A stretch of 64,000 nucleotides of DNA from Anodontia alba (Eukaryota; Mollusca; Bivalvia; Lucinida; Lucinidae): contig OZ024823.1 in assembly GCA_964016985.1 (NCBI GenBank), positions 64,934,514-64,998,513 on the forward strand, written 5' to 3'. Below, in pieces: positions 46,796-59,217 of the stretch. Below the pieces are notes generated by a model. The model searched no databases and was not told the origin of the DNA. It was given only the letters and a program-made list of their open reading frames with translations. The position numbers and the translations under genes were made by a program. Each line of letters begins with the position of its first letter. Position 1 is the first letter of the stretch.

Positions 46796-47704
46796 TTTTA
46801 TGAGATGATGTTGATGATGTAGACACATCTGCAAGTAGGACAACATTCAAACTTATTCAAATTTTATGACAGGTATGGTAAGGAGTCATGATGTCTGAAT
46901 ACTTTGGATTCTTATAATACCTGCTGTTTGAAAAAAAGAATTATGTATACAGCATACATTACTGTACATGGGAACAACAGAGGACTTAAGGTAAATTGAA
47001 AAGTAAATTGATAACTCAGTCAAAATTGAGTTTACCCCCTTCTGAAAAGGGATCAGCTCTAAAAGGAAAGGTCTGGATGTGCAGAAAAGCAAACATGCCG
47101 TAACAAAAGTTGTCTCCCTTGTAAAAACTGTCAGATAAACTATGATTTGTATTGATTCACCTGAAGGAGGACTAAATGGTGATACCCCACCAGACTTTCA
47201 AAATGCCTTAGATTATCCTTAGAATTGCATTCAAATGAAACATTACTTCACAGTATACTCACCAAAAGACGTATTAGTCTGCCTTACATTTTGAATGTAT
47301 ACCTCTTTGAAGCAGGGCATTGATACAGCTACTCACTTATTAAACTCTACTGAATGTACAAATCCACATCAATCTTCATGCATGAAGAGGGGGTGGGGAG
47401 GCATTTGTTTTTGTTTAAAACCTTTTCTATTTCTGTGATATTTTTTCTAATTTTTATTCCATGAAAACATACGGTGGGTAATTATTAGAAGTGTCTCACT
47501 GAGGCACTTCTAATGAGTACCCATAACATTTGTTTTCATCAAAATATTACCAGAATTACCATCAAACCTTCCTCCATAACAAGTGCTCAAGTACAGTCTT
47601 TATAATGTGTGAAGTTATCTCTGTACATTGTACATTGGTTGCCAGTTGTCTTGCCTTGAAAACAAAACGTTGACCTTCAGGCCTTTCTTGTTAACCTTTT
47701 TCAG
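46796..47704 (+). other. PSMA6 intron sequence upstream of the exon
   Basis: Mostly non-repetitive, AT-rich DNA. It ends with a pyrimidine-rich stretch and TTTTTCAG at 47697-47704, a good 3' splice site. The upstream PSMA6 exon (ending near the MRPLG codons) was not found in the window; the intron may be very long because of the nested elements. Confidence 0.6.
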
Positions 47705-47883
47705 GTATGATTCTGATAGCCTATGATCAACAGCATGGACCTCAGGTGTTCAAGACTGATCCTGCTGGTTACTTCTGTGGCTTCAAGGCAACTTCAGCAG
47801 GGGTTAAACAGCTTGAAGCTAACAGCTTTTTAGAGAAGAAGATCAAACGGAAACAAGACTTTACTTTTAATGAAGCTATAGAG
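47705..47883 (+). CDS. PSMA6: Proteasome subunit alpha type-6, one internal exon
   Basis: Encodes part of an alpha-ring subunit of the 20S proteasome, structural and non-catalytic, in cytosol and nucleus. The exon is 179 nt: two bases completing a split codon (GT, consistent with the conserved Cys before MILI), then 59 codons from [15 protein letters not shown] to DFTFNEAIE. Hallmarks of this subunit are [18 protein letters not shown] and [10 protein letters not shown]. The 5' splice junction is TTTTTCAG^GT and the 3' junction GAG^GTATTT, so the upstream intron is phase 1 and the downstream intron phase 0. The segment corresponds to about residues 137-195 of the roughly 246 aa protein. It is strongly conserved, with no stop before the donor, so probably functional. 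A single-exon processed copy is excluded by the splice sites. No other exon was found nearby. Confidence 0.93.
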
Positions 47884-47894
47884 GTATTTGGTTT

Positions 47895-48290
47895 TTAGCT
47901 CACCTTAGCCTCCTGCTGAGGATGAAATGAAGTGATCACTTTCCATACATCACCGTCTGTCCAAATGTTTCAGATGACTGCTCTGAAACTGCAGGGGCAA
48001 TTGGATAGCAAGTTTCATGTGGAGCCTCCTTGGGCCAGGGAAATCAGTGATTGCCAAAATGTTTGGGTTTCATCAAGCAAGCTAACCACATTGCTAATAT
48101 ATGGTCAAAACTTTTAAAAGTCTACCAAAATTGCTAAAATTTCACCTTTGACCTAAGTTCACCTTTGACCTTATTTGCAAGCTCAGATTTGCTTCCTTGT
48201 ACATTTATATGTGGAAAATGTTGGAAAGTCATTTTCTCAAAATGTATTGAATACTAATGATAGTCCAGTCACTGAGTCCTCTTTTTGAGT
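47895..48290 (+). mobile_element. Decayed F5-type element remnant at intron start
   Basis: A degenerate head TTAGCTCACCTTAGCC starts only 11 bases after the last PSMA6 exon base. F5-like phrases follow (TTTCATGTGGAGCCTCCTTG, TTGACC ... TTTGCTTCC). No 3' hairpin is found. Confidence 0.5.
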
Positions 48291-50869
48291 TGAAAAATCC
48301 CCCCATTGTTCAAAAGGATAATTTTAGTATGAAATTAAAGCTTAACATCTCTACTATCGTCTGCCAGGTGTTGTCGCGTCTGCAAGTGGTAGCGTCATAT
48401 TGTAAAATGGGGAGATAACTCTGTACCCAGAAGCCTGAGATTGAAGGCGTAGGTATTTAAATAAAATAATGAATATACAAAATCTTTTCCAATTCTACAA
48501 GCTACCACATTTTATTAATGCATAATCTCTATGCTACAGGTACATAGTTTTGAACAATTCGTTGAACGTCGTCTGGTGTTACCTATGTGATGTAACGTAC
48601 AATGACTCGATAAAAGCAGCAATTTGCATCTTCGTTGTTTAATTAGGAAGCTTCTGTATGTATTACTGTGCTCCATTTCCTCAATTTCCTAAGAGTACTA
48701 TTCTTTAGCTTTTCAAAAATGTAAGTTTAATTTCTCTATGTGGTATACTTACTCAGCTATTATGTATGAAAGACACTTACCCTATGTATATACCTGTCAG
48801 TATGGTCAATCGTATTATCATACTAATCTATGGCTATCTAGTTCATTCGTGTTAGACCATAAATCGTGAGACAACCCTGATTCTGTCTATCAAAACAATC
48901 AAACTGAAGCTTAACATTTCTATTTTATGATTTCTCGCATGTTATTATCTCTAGAGATGGTAATATCATACATAAAATGAGGGAGAGGGGGAATAACTCT
49001 CCTCCACATAGCTTAAAATGAGAATAAGAGAATAAAAGTAAAATTATAAATAGCTAAAAGGCATGAACGGCTGATTCATTTGAATTTTGTCTAACAGGAA
49101 TATTCATGATCTGCAGATCACAATATTATGTTGTTTGTTACAAATATATGGTTTCAACTGATGATACATATGTGACAAAATCAATAACAAAACATCAAAG
49201 TGATATTTAGCTTAACTGGTTCGATCTGAGGAATGTTCTGTGTCTACATTCGAAGAAAGGCAGCTGCATTTCTTTAACATTCAAAAAGACATTTTCTGTT
49301 GCACACGTTGCCACATACAATGTATTAAAGTATCCTATTTAAGGTTTACAGACATTCAAAACTTGTCAACTGCATATATTGACAGTCTTTTTTTCTCACT
49401 AAACAATGAAAACAATAGATATTCTCCAACATTACTTGAGATTTTACAAGACCTGTTATTTAAAACTACGTTTTATTCTAACAGAACATCTTCCGCAAGC
49501 GGAAATGTAAGTAACAAAACAAAACCTATGTATTTAGTCCAATTATATTTCATTCTTACTTTTGAATTTTAAAACTCTTTCCAGGAAAGAACTTTTTACC
49601 TCAGATTTCTGATCGATTCGGTATTATTACATGTGTAGTTTTTTTTTCTTTTCGACCTTGACCATCATAGTCGATAGTTTGTCACGCGGTAGAAAAGATG
49701 GGCATACTAGTTTAGAGATATCTGTGTCGGCATTTGTGCTGACATGAAGGTTATTATGCATACGATATAGTTTGAACTACTCACTGAGTGTAATTGAATA
49801 AATCTGGAATGATGTTGTTTTGGTGTATTGTTGAACGGATCAAATTTGGTTGCTGTAAACCTGACCTGACTTTCAACATCATTGTTGGACGTTCTTTCCA
49901 CTTTTACGTTTGCAGTTTTAAGACAAAAGAAATGAGTTGTTTTCAGACTGGGAGTGAAATAAAAGTGTGTGACACATTATTGGTCTTCCTGCTTTTATAA
50001 AAATATGTTTCTAAGTTTGCTTCAGTCGTATGTCTAATCATAAGTATTGTCACAAGTTTGTGATATGTGGTACGTGCTTCAGAGCTTTTATATGACCAAA
50101 TGTAATAAACTTTACGATGTATTTATTTACTATTCGTCATGTAAGTGCCTTCGAGAATACTTGTTTGATGATGTTGACATAAAGTTACGGAATCTGTTTG
50201 CAGTTCTTTAACATAATCAAAGCAAATTAAGTTACAGCGCAATGTAAAAACTAGTATGTTGCATGCCATCAATACAACTCAGGTCAGGTAGATAAAATAA
50301 CACGGATGAGTGACATGCATTGTATTGATAACAAGCGAAGAAGGATTGTACCATTATCCATATAGTTATTATAAGGTTATTTATGCTATAAAGTTGCATC
50401 GTTAAAATTAGGACATTTATCTATATGATGTCTGATAGAAACATGGATGGTTGATTGTTGTATTAATCCTATTTCGTTAGTTCTTGCCATAAATTTATTC
50501 ACATTTATGATATTTCACTATTCATATCAAGAAACTTGTCTTATGCAACACTGCTGAATTAAGTACAAAGCTACTTAATTCAACAGCGTTCGGTTAAATA
50601 TTTAAAGATAATATGAATATATTACCAGTAATACCTGGGGTAACGTAGATTACATTTCTGAAGAAAAAAATACAGTCAACAGCCTATGCACAAAAGGTAC
50701 TTAATAAGTGTATAGACTCCATTTTATAACGTGATAATAACTCTTATAATACCATCTAATATAATATATTTATAACGAGTGTTAATCTCTTGTCTTTTAT
50801 ATTTGCAAGGCTTCTAGTGATACAAATATTATTTTATAGTCAGGTTAAAATACAGGCAGTGGTATATTT
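48291..50869. other. Largely unannotated DNA, probable PSMA6 intron
   Basis: AT-rich and low in recognisable repeats. Candidate frames such as 49240-49572 show no known domain, codon pattern or splice context. The next PSMA6 exon was looked for by its conserved sequence and not seen. Confidence 0.5.
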
Positions 50870-53188
50870 TTAGCTCACCTGAGCCGAAGGCTCAAGGTGA
50901 GCTTTTGTGATCACTCACCGTCCGTCGTCGTCGTCGTCCGTCCGTCCGTCCGTTCACAATCTTTAAACAACATCTCCTCCTAAACCACTGATTGGATTTT
51001 GACCAAACTTCACAGGAATGATCCTTGGTTGGTCCTCTTTCAAAATTGTTCAAATGGTTCCGGTCCATTGCATATCTAGGTCACAGGAGCTAAAAATAGA
51101 TTTTTTAACTAAAAACTAAAAAAATCTTCTTGTAAGAAACCACTGGACCTATTTCAATATGATTTTGCAGAACTGTTCCTTTGGTGATCCTCTACCAAGA
51201 TTGTTCAAGCCATTTGGATTCGTGAAAAAACATGGCCGCCAATGGGCGGGGCTTATTTTCCCTATATATCTACATAGAAAACTTTAAAAATCTTCTTGTC
51301 AGAAACCACTGGACCAATTTCAATATAATTTTGCAGAAATGTTCCTTTGGTGATCCTCTACCAAGATTGTTCAAACCATTTGGATTCATCAAAAAACATA
51401 ACAGCCAGGGGGCGGGGCTTATTTTCCCTATATAATCTATATAGAAAACTTAAAAAATCTTCTTGTCAGAAACCACTGAACCGATTTCTATATAATTTTG
51501 CAGAAATGTTCCTTTGGTGATCCTTTACTAAGATTGTTCAAGCCATTTGGATTCGTCAAAAAACATGGCCGCCAGGGGGGGGGGCGGGGCTTATTTTCCC
51601 TATATATCTATATAGAAAAGTTTAAAAATCTTCTTGTCAGAAACCACTGGACCGATTTCAATATAATTTTGCAGAAAAGTTCGTTTGGTGATCCTCTACA
51701 AAGATTGTTCAAGCCATTTGGATTCGTCAAAAAACATGGCCGCCAGGGGGGCGGGGCTTATTTTCTCTATATATCTATATAGAAAAGTTTAAAAATCTTC
51801 TTGTCAGAAACCAATGAACCAATTTCAATATAACTTGGCAGGAATGTTGCTTTGGTGATCCTCTACCAAGATTGTTCAAGCTGTCATGATTCGTCAAAAA
51901 ACATGGCCGCTAGGGGGCGGGGCATATTTTCCCTATATATCTATAAAGAAAACTTTAAAAATCTTCTCGTAAGAAACCGTTGGCTCGAGTTCAATGTAAC
52001 TTGACAGGAATGTTGCTTTGGTGACCCTCTACCAAGATTGTTCAAGCCGTCATGATTCGTCAAAAAACATGGCCCCTAGGGGGTGGGGCTTATTTTCCCA
52101 ATATATCTATATAGAAAACTTTGAAAATCTTCTTGTCAGAAACCACTGGACCGATTTCATTATAACTTGGTAGAAATCTTTCCTTGTTGACCCTCTACCA
52201 TGATTGTTCAAGTTATCATGATTTGTCAAAAAACATGGCCGCCAGGGGGAGGGGCTTATTTTCCCAATGTATCTATATAGAAAAGTTTAAAAATCTTCTT
52301 GTCAGAAACCAATGGACTGATTTCAATATAACGTGGCAGGAATGTTTCTTTGGTGACCCTCTACCAAGATTGTTCAAGCCATCATGATTCGTCAAAAAAC
52401 ATGGCCGCTAGGGGGCGGGGCATATTTTCCCTATATATCTATATAGAAAACTTTAAAAATCTTCTCGTAAGAAACCGTTGGATTGAGTTCAATGTAACTT
52501 GACAGGAATGTTGCTTTGGCGACCTTCTACCAAGATTGCGCCCTCATGATACGTCAAAAAACATGGCCGTCAGGGGGCGGGGCTTATTTTCCATATATAT
52601 CTGTATAGAAAATTTTAAAATTCTTCTTGTCAGAAACCACCTGACTGATTTCAATATTACTTGGCAGGAATGTTGCTTTGGTGACCCTCTACCAAGATTA
52701 TTCAAGCAATCATGATTAGTCAAAAAACATGGTTGCTAGGGGTGGGGCTTATTTTCCCTATATATCTAAATAGAAAACTTTAAAAATCTTCTTGTCAGAA
52801 ACCACTGAACCGATTTCAATATATACAGGATTTTTCCTTTGGTGACCCTCTACCAAGTTTGTTCAAGCTGTCCTGATTTGTCAAAAAACATGGCCATTAG
52901 GGGGTGGGGCTTAATTTCCCTATATATCTATATAAGACATTTTAAAAATCTTTTTGTCAGAAACCACTGGACCAATTTCAATATAACGGCAAAATTGTTC
53001 CTTTGGTGACCCTCTTTCAATATTCAGTTCAAGCCATCATGATGCATGAAAAAAACATGGCCGCTGGGGTGCAGGACTATAAAATTTATACAAAAATCTT
53101 AGAGCAGTGAACTTGGCTGAAACTTCAACAGTAAGTATGCAAAGCTGTTTGCTCAGGTGAGCGATATAGGACCATCATGGTCCTCTTG
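50870..53188 (+). mobile_element. Tandem-repeat HINE-like element, family F4, copy F4b (complete)
   Basis: The head TTAGCTCACCTGAGCC-GAA-GGCTC is followed by AAGGTGAGC, TGATCACTCACCGTCCGTCG and (GTCC)n. About twelve monomers near 168 bp follow (CTTCTTGTCAGAAACCACTG, ACATGGCCGCCAGGGGG, TATATCTATATAGAAAA). The 3' module ends GCTCAGGTGAGC, hairpin AGGACCAT-C-ATGGTCCT, CTCTTG^TT. Open frames encoding KHGRQGGG-like peptides are repeat artefacts. Confidence 0.85.
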
Positions 53189-53521
53189 TTATTCAGTCCA
53201 TATTTGTGTGTTCAAATGCATGAATGACCATTGTACTATGTTCGTCTTGTTTGTAATTCCACTATAATTCATCTTCGAAGCCGCAAAAGAAGCTCTTAGT
53301 TGGGGAATCCAGAAACAGTTCAAAGTAAGGCCCTTTCATGATTATGTCGACAGTGATAGAAAGATCAAGTAGCTAGGAAAAAAAAAGTTTGATTGTGTTT
53401 CTTCTATGTTTTGTCCAATATTCTTGTTCAAACCCATAAATGAATTTATTTTGTCTACCAAGAGAGTTTACATGTGCCGTGGATTCTCAAGTGAGATCAA
53501 CACGTTTTTTGTTGTTGTTTT
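53189..53521. other. Short unassigned spacer
   Basis: Between F4b and F5a. No exon or element end is recognised. Confidence 0.5.
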
Positions 53522-55337
53522 TTAGCTCATCTGAGCTCTGCTCAGGATGAGCTGTTGTGATCACTTTTCGTCCGTCGTCCGTCCGTGCGTCCGTCCATCC
53601 ATGCGTCCGTCCGTTAACATTTTCAAACGACTTATCCTCTGAAGCCGCTGAGCCAATTTTGCTCAAATTTCATATGGACCCTCCTTAGGGTGGGGGAACG
53701 AAAAATTGCTAAAATGGTCGCGGTCTGTTGACCAAGATGGCCGTCACGCCCATATATGGTAAAAACCTTTAAAAATCTTCTCCTCCAGAACCGAGAATGC
53801 CTTGGGGCTGAACCTTTGCAGGAATCATCGGGGATGGGAGGTCTACCAAAATTGCTAAAAGAATTGTTGTACGTTGACGTTTGACCTTTTTACGGCAAGG
53901 TCAAGTTTGCTTCCCTATGCATTTGTATGGGAAAAACCTTTAAAAATCTTCTTCTCCAAAACTGTGCATGCCTTATGGCTGAATCTTTGCATATATCTTT
54001 GGGAACAGGAGGGCTACCAAAATTGCTAAAATAATGGTCGTACATTGACATTTGACCTTTTTACAGTAAGGTCAATTTTGCTTCCTTATGCATTTGTATG
54101 GGAAAAATGTTCAGAATTTCAAACAACTTCTCCTCTGGAGCCTCTGGGCCAATTTTGCTCAAATTTCATATGGAGCCTCCTTAGGTAGGGGGAACAAAAG
54201 ATTGCTAAAATGGTCACGGTTCGTTGACCAAGATGGCCGCCATGCCCATATATGGTAAAAACCTTTCAAAATCTTCTTCTCTAGAACCGAGGATGCTTTG
54301 AGGCTGAATGTTTGCATAAATCATCGGGGACAGGGGGTCTACCAAAGTTGCTAAAATAATGGTCATACATTGACATTTGACCTTTTTACGGCAAGGTCAA
54401 GTTTGCTTCCTTACGCATTTGTATGGGAAAAAACATTTAAAAATCTTATTCTCCAAAACCGAGGATGGCTTGTGGCTGAATCTTTGCATATATCATCTGG
54501 AACGGGCGGTCTACCAAAGTTGCTAAAATAATTGTCATACATTGACATTTAACCTTTTTACGGTGAGGTCAAGTTTGCTTCTGTATGCATTTGTATGGGC
54601 CCCATACATTTGTATGGAAAAAATGTTGATAATTTCAAATGGCTTTTCCTCTGAAGCCTCAGGGCCAGTGTTGCTCAACTTTCATGCGGAGCCTCCGTGG
54701 GCAGGAGAATGAAAGATTGCTAAAATGGGTATAGTCCATTGATCAAAATGGCTGCCATGCCCATATATGGTAAAAAACCTTTAAAAATCTTCTTCTCCAT
54801 AACCAAATAAGCCCTATCTTTGCACAAATTATGGGGGACAGGAGATCTACCAAAATTGCTAAAATGATGGTTCTATGTTGACATTTGACCTTTTTACCTC
54901 CAAGGTCAAATTTGCTTCCCCATTTGTATGGGCCATATACATTTATATTGAAAGTATCAAAGTGACTTGTAGATCAACAGTAGTTAAAATTGTTCTGATT
55001 GGAAATCTAAGATGGCCATCATCTGGTTTATATTTATAATATTTCCCTGCCACTGTGCTGTTTACATGTATAAAATCATGATTCTTCAGAAACACTTAGC
55101 CAATTTCCACCAAATTACACATTGATCCTTCTGTTGAAATGTGATTGATAGTTTATTCAAATGATCATGCTCCATTAACTGTCAGGCCCATATATTCTTC
55201 TTCAAAACTAAGAACTGCTCAAATGATGATATTTTCATTAGTTGCGATGATAGGATTGGAAAAATATTGCATAACATCTGCATGTCTGCAATGGCTATGT
55301 CACTCAGGTGAGCGAACTGTGGCCCGTGGGCCTCTTG
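53522..55337 (+). mobile_element. Tandem-repeat HINE-like element, family F5, copy F5a
   Basis: The head TTAGCTCATCTGAGC-TCT-GCTCAGGATGAGC is followed by (GTCC)n. Monomers of two sorts alternate: one with TTGACCAAGATGGCCG, one with GGTCAAGTTTGCTTCC and GCATTTGTATGGG. The 3' end is CTCAGGTGAGCGAACTG, hairpin GGCCC-GT-GGGCC, CTCTTG^TT. Only about 20 T-rich bases separate it from F4c. Confidence 0.75.
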
Positions 55338-55358
55338 TTTTGTTTTTGTTTTTTGTTT

Positions 55359-56624
55359 TTAGCTCACCTGAGCCGAAGGCTATTGTGATCACTCACCGTC
55401 CGTCGTCGTCGTCCGGATGTCCGTCCATCCACAATCTTTAAACAACATCTTCTCCTAAACCACTGGTGGGAATTTGACCAAACTTACAGGAATTATCCTT
55501 GGTTGGTCCTCTTTCAAAGTTGTTCAAATGGTTCTGGTTCATTGTATATCTAGGTCACAGGAGCTAAAAATAGATTTTTTAATTAAAAATTTAAAAAATC
55601 TTCTTGCCCAAAACCACTGGACCGATTTCAATATAATTTTGCAAAAATGTTCCTTTTGTGATCCTCTACCAAGATTGTTCAAGCCATCTGGATTCGTCAA
55701 AAAACATGGCCGCCAGGGGGCAGGGCTTATTTTCCGTATATATCTATATAGAAAACATGGCTGGTAGGGGTGGGGCTTATTTTCCCTATATATATCTATA
55801 TAGAAAACTTGAAAAAATCTTCTTGTCAGAAACCACTGGATCGATTTTGAATATAACTTGGCAGATATGTTTCTTTGGTGACCCTTTACCAAGATTGTTC
55901 AAGCTATCATGATTTGTCAAAAAACATGGCTGGTAGGGGGCGGGGCTTATTTTCCCCGTATATCTACATAGAAAACTTTAATGATCTTCTTGTCAGAAAC
56001 CACTGGACTTATTTCAATTTAACATTGCAGAAATGTTTCTTATGTAACCATCTATCAAGGTTATGCAAGCCGTCATGATTCATCAAAAAATAGGGCCGCC
56101 AGGGCTGTTGGACTGAGCTCAATGTATCTTGGCAAGAATGTTGCTTTTGTGACCCTCTACCAGGATGGTTCAAGCCTTTATGATACATCAAAAAACATGA
56201 CCTCCAGGGGGCGGGGCTTATTTTTGGTATATATCTGTATAGAAAACTTTAAAATGCTTCTTGTCAAATACCTCCTGACCAATTTCAATAATGCTTTGGT
56301 GACCCTCTACCAAGACTGTTCAAGCAATCCTGATTTGTCAAAAAACATGCCTGCTAGGGGGTGGGGCTTATTTTCCTTCTATATCTAAATAGAAAACTTT
56401 AAAAATCTTCTTGTCAGAAACCACTGAACCGATTTGAGTTTTTTTACTTGGCAGGAATGTTCCTTTGGTTACCCTCTACCAAGTTTGTTCAAGCTGCCAT
56501 GATTCGTCAGGGTTATAAAATTTATACATAAATCTTAGAGCAGTGAACTTGGCTGAAACTTCAACATTAAGTATGCAAATCTGTTTGCTCAGGTGAGCGA
56601 TATAGGACCATCATGGTCCTCTTG
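55359..56624 (+). mobile_element. Tandem-repeat HINE-like element, family F4, copy F4c
   Basis: The head TTAGCTCACCTGAGCC-GAA-GGCT lacks the rest of the closing arm (deletion before ATTGTGATCACTCACC). Six to seven F4 monomers follow, some partly deleted. The 3' end GCTCAGGTGAGC, hairpin AGGACCAT-C-ATGGTCCT and CTCTTG^TT is identical to F4b. Confidence 0.8.
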
Positions 56625-58346
56625 TTTGTTTTTTTTTTGTTTTTTTTTTATAAATATACAACAATGTACTATGTACAGCTGTGTATGTATTTCCTATTAT
56701 AATACTTTATGACATCGTTACTTTTACTTTCAAGTAGATTATACAAAATAAAAGAAAACCATTTCATTAACAGAACTTGTACAGCCTATCTTTGTTCGTG
56801 CCTTTTGATAAAGTGATATTGACAGTCACAATACCGATATTAATTTAGTAACATAAAACACTCGTGGGAACGCTATGAGGATGATAAGATAACATATTTT
56901 AAATAAACACATAAAACAAATACAAATTCGGATACCTATGTCGTGTAATATCAATTCAATATTAAGTTGATGATGCCATTTACACAGGTCTAATGGAGCT
57001 AGTTGTGGCGATTAACAAAAATCAAATGATTGATGATTTAGTTAACTGGCCTTCCAGTGTTCATAAATACCACAACATTTGTAATCTATAAAATATCTAG
57101 TGTCGCAGTTGTTGAAATATACTCGCCTCAATAATTAGTCATGAAATGAAATGCATATTTAAATGCTATATACAAAACGAGTCATGGATACTGAAGCTTT
57201 ACATACTGAAACAGCTGTATAGAATCTTTAGTATCCTGGACTTGTAAGCACATAAGAACTCCAGAATCAACACTGCCTGTTGTTTGTAATGTATGAATTT
57301 AATAGGAGTATAAATAAAATATAATTTTAGTCTGGACAAGTTATATTTTAGCTGTTCTATTGCTACTATTATTACAGTATAAAATACTGTAAAAACTATT
57401 GTAATTTTAATAACAGAGACGACAAACAATTATATCAATTATAAAGTAGATTACGTGTTTCAGTCAAAATATATCGTCCATAAAGGAACTATGAAGGTTA
57501 TTTCTGAAGGGAATTTTAACAGGGTAGGAGCTAAGAACACAGATATGTTCCCCCTGCATAGGCTTATACGTACATAGTTTATGAGAAACAATAAATGGTA
57601 AAATAATTGTTAACTTATTTCTTTTAGTATTACTTATAAGCATATGGGCCAGACTACCTGGTTTTGGCCTCTAAAGCCTCATCAGTGACACCAGTATTCT
57701 TATGACAAAAAAAAATGGAATGACTAACATTTCAAAACAAATCAAGGTGTTCACTTAAAAAGTTGTCGTTCAAAAGACCATTTCGCAAATAAAGTAGGTC
57801 CAGTTTAGGCAAAAAGCAGGTTTGAATTTATGGGCTGGTACTTATTCCCGATATTTAAACAACAGACATTTTATACTTAATTCATAAACGTCATGATAGT
57901 TATTTAAACAGATATAACAGACACTTCCAGCTACTTTTCTGTCAGGTAGAAAACACACAGCCAGTATATAATCTTCTATTTGTTGTTGAGGTTTAACTGT
58001 TGTTTGTTTGTAGCTTAGCAATGTAATAATTCAATAATTCTGAACAATAATGGAACATTATTGGGTCTTTGTACATGCAAACGCGTTTGAAAAAAAAAAA
58101 AAAAAAAAAAAACGCGTATAAAGCGCTGTATCGCATATGCGGTCCGAGTTGGCACAAAGAGCTTTTCCTCCAACTCCATTTTCCCCACTTTCTATTAAAG
58201 ACATTTAGATTGTTATGTAAGTTATGTAATTTGATTTTGTTGTTACCATTACTTATATAAATTTTATGGGAATTAGTATTAAACACTAGCCTATAGTATC
58301 ATTAACGATACTTTTCACATATCGAGTTTAATTCAGCTTCACATTA
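56625..58346. other. Unannotated AT-rich stretch
   Basis: Begins with T/G-rich low-complexity DNA. An A-run near 58090-58112 lies between ACGCG motifs. No exon, element end or RNA gene is recognised. Confidence 0.5.
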
Positions 58347-59217
58347 TTATGCCCTCACCTATTCGAAGAATAGCGGAAGGGCATTAAGTGTTACCCGTGC
58401 CCGTCCGTATGTACGTACGTACGCACACATGCATGCACGCACGTACGTACGTCCGTCCCAATTCGTGTCCGGGCCATAACTCCTAAACCATATAGAATAT
58501 ATTTATGAAACTTTACAGGTGCATGCATGACATTGAGACGATGTGTCATGAACAAGGAAGACAACTCTTGCTTGTTTGGTTTTTGAATTATCTGCCCTTG
58601 ACTTAGTTACATATAGTAAACCGTGTCAGGGCCATAACTCCTAAACCATATGGAATATATTTATGAAACTTTACAGGTGCATGCATGACATTGAGACGAT
58701 GTGTCATGAACAAGGAAGACAACTCTTGCTTGTTTGGTTTTTGAATTATCTGCCCTTGACTTAGTTCCATATAGTAAACCATGTCCGGGCCATAACTCCT
58801 TAACCGTATGGAATATATTTATGAAAATTTACAGGTGCATGCATGACATTGAGACGATGTGTCGTGAAAAAGGAAGACAAATCTTGCTTGCTTGGTTTTT
58901 GAATTATCTGCCCTTGACTTAGTTCCATATAGTAAACCGTGTGTGGGTCATAACTCCTAAACCATATGGAATATATTTATGAAAATTTACAGATGCATGC
59001 ATGACATTGAGGCGATGTGTATTGAACATGGAAGACAACTCTTGCTTATTTGGTTTATAAATTATCTGCCCTTGACTAAGTTACATATAGTCAACCCTGT
59101 GTGGGCTATATTAACCTTAATAATAACTTCATGCTGTACCTGTCACAATTACATATGTAACCTTTTTCTGAATGGCATTTTGGCGGGGGCATCCATGTCC
59201 TATGGACACTTTTCTAG
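58347..59217 (+). mobile_element. Tandem-repeat HINE-like element, family I
   Basis: The head TTATGCCCTCACC is a hairpin with a GAA loop (stem CTATTC/GAATAG, outer ATGCCCT/AGGGCAT). It is followed by a CGTACGTACG/GTCCGTCC-like low-complexity run (58400-58460). Four monomers close to 158 bp follow (CCATAACTCCTAAACCATAT, CAGGTGCATGCATGACATTG). The 3' end is GGGGGCATCCA, hairpin TGTCC-TAT-GGACA and TTCTAG^TT. The short ORFs inside are repeat frames. Confidence 0.8.

Noticed and set aside
49240..49572. A 110 aa frame in the region after the PSMA6 exon
   Set aside because: No recognisable domain or splice context; codon use looks like AT-rich intron DNA.
51232..52387. Plus-strand frames with KHGRQGGG / SLYIYIE-like peptides
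   Set aside because: These are frames of the F4 monomer, repeated at the monomer spacing and interrupted at each indel. Not genes.
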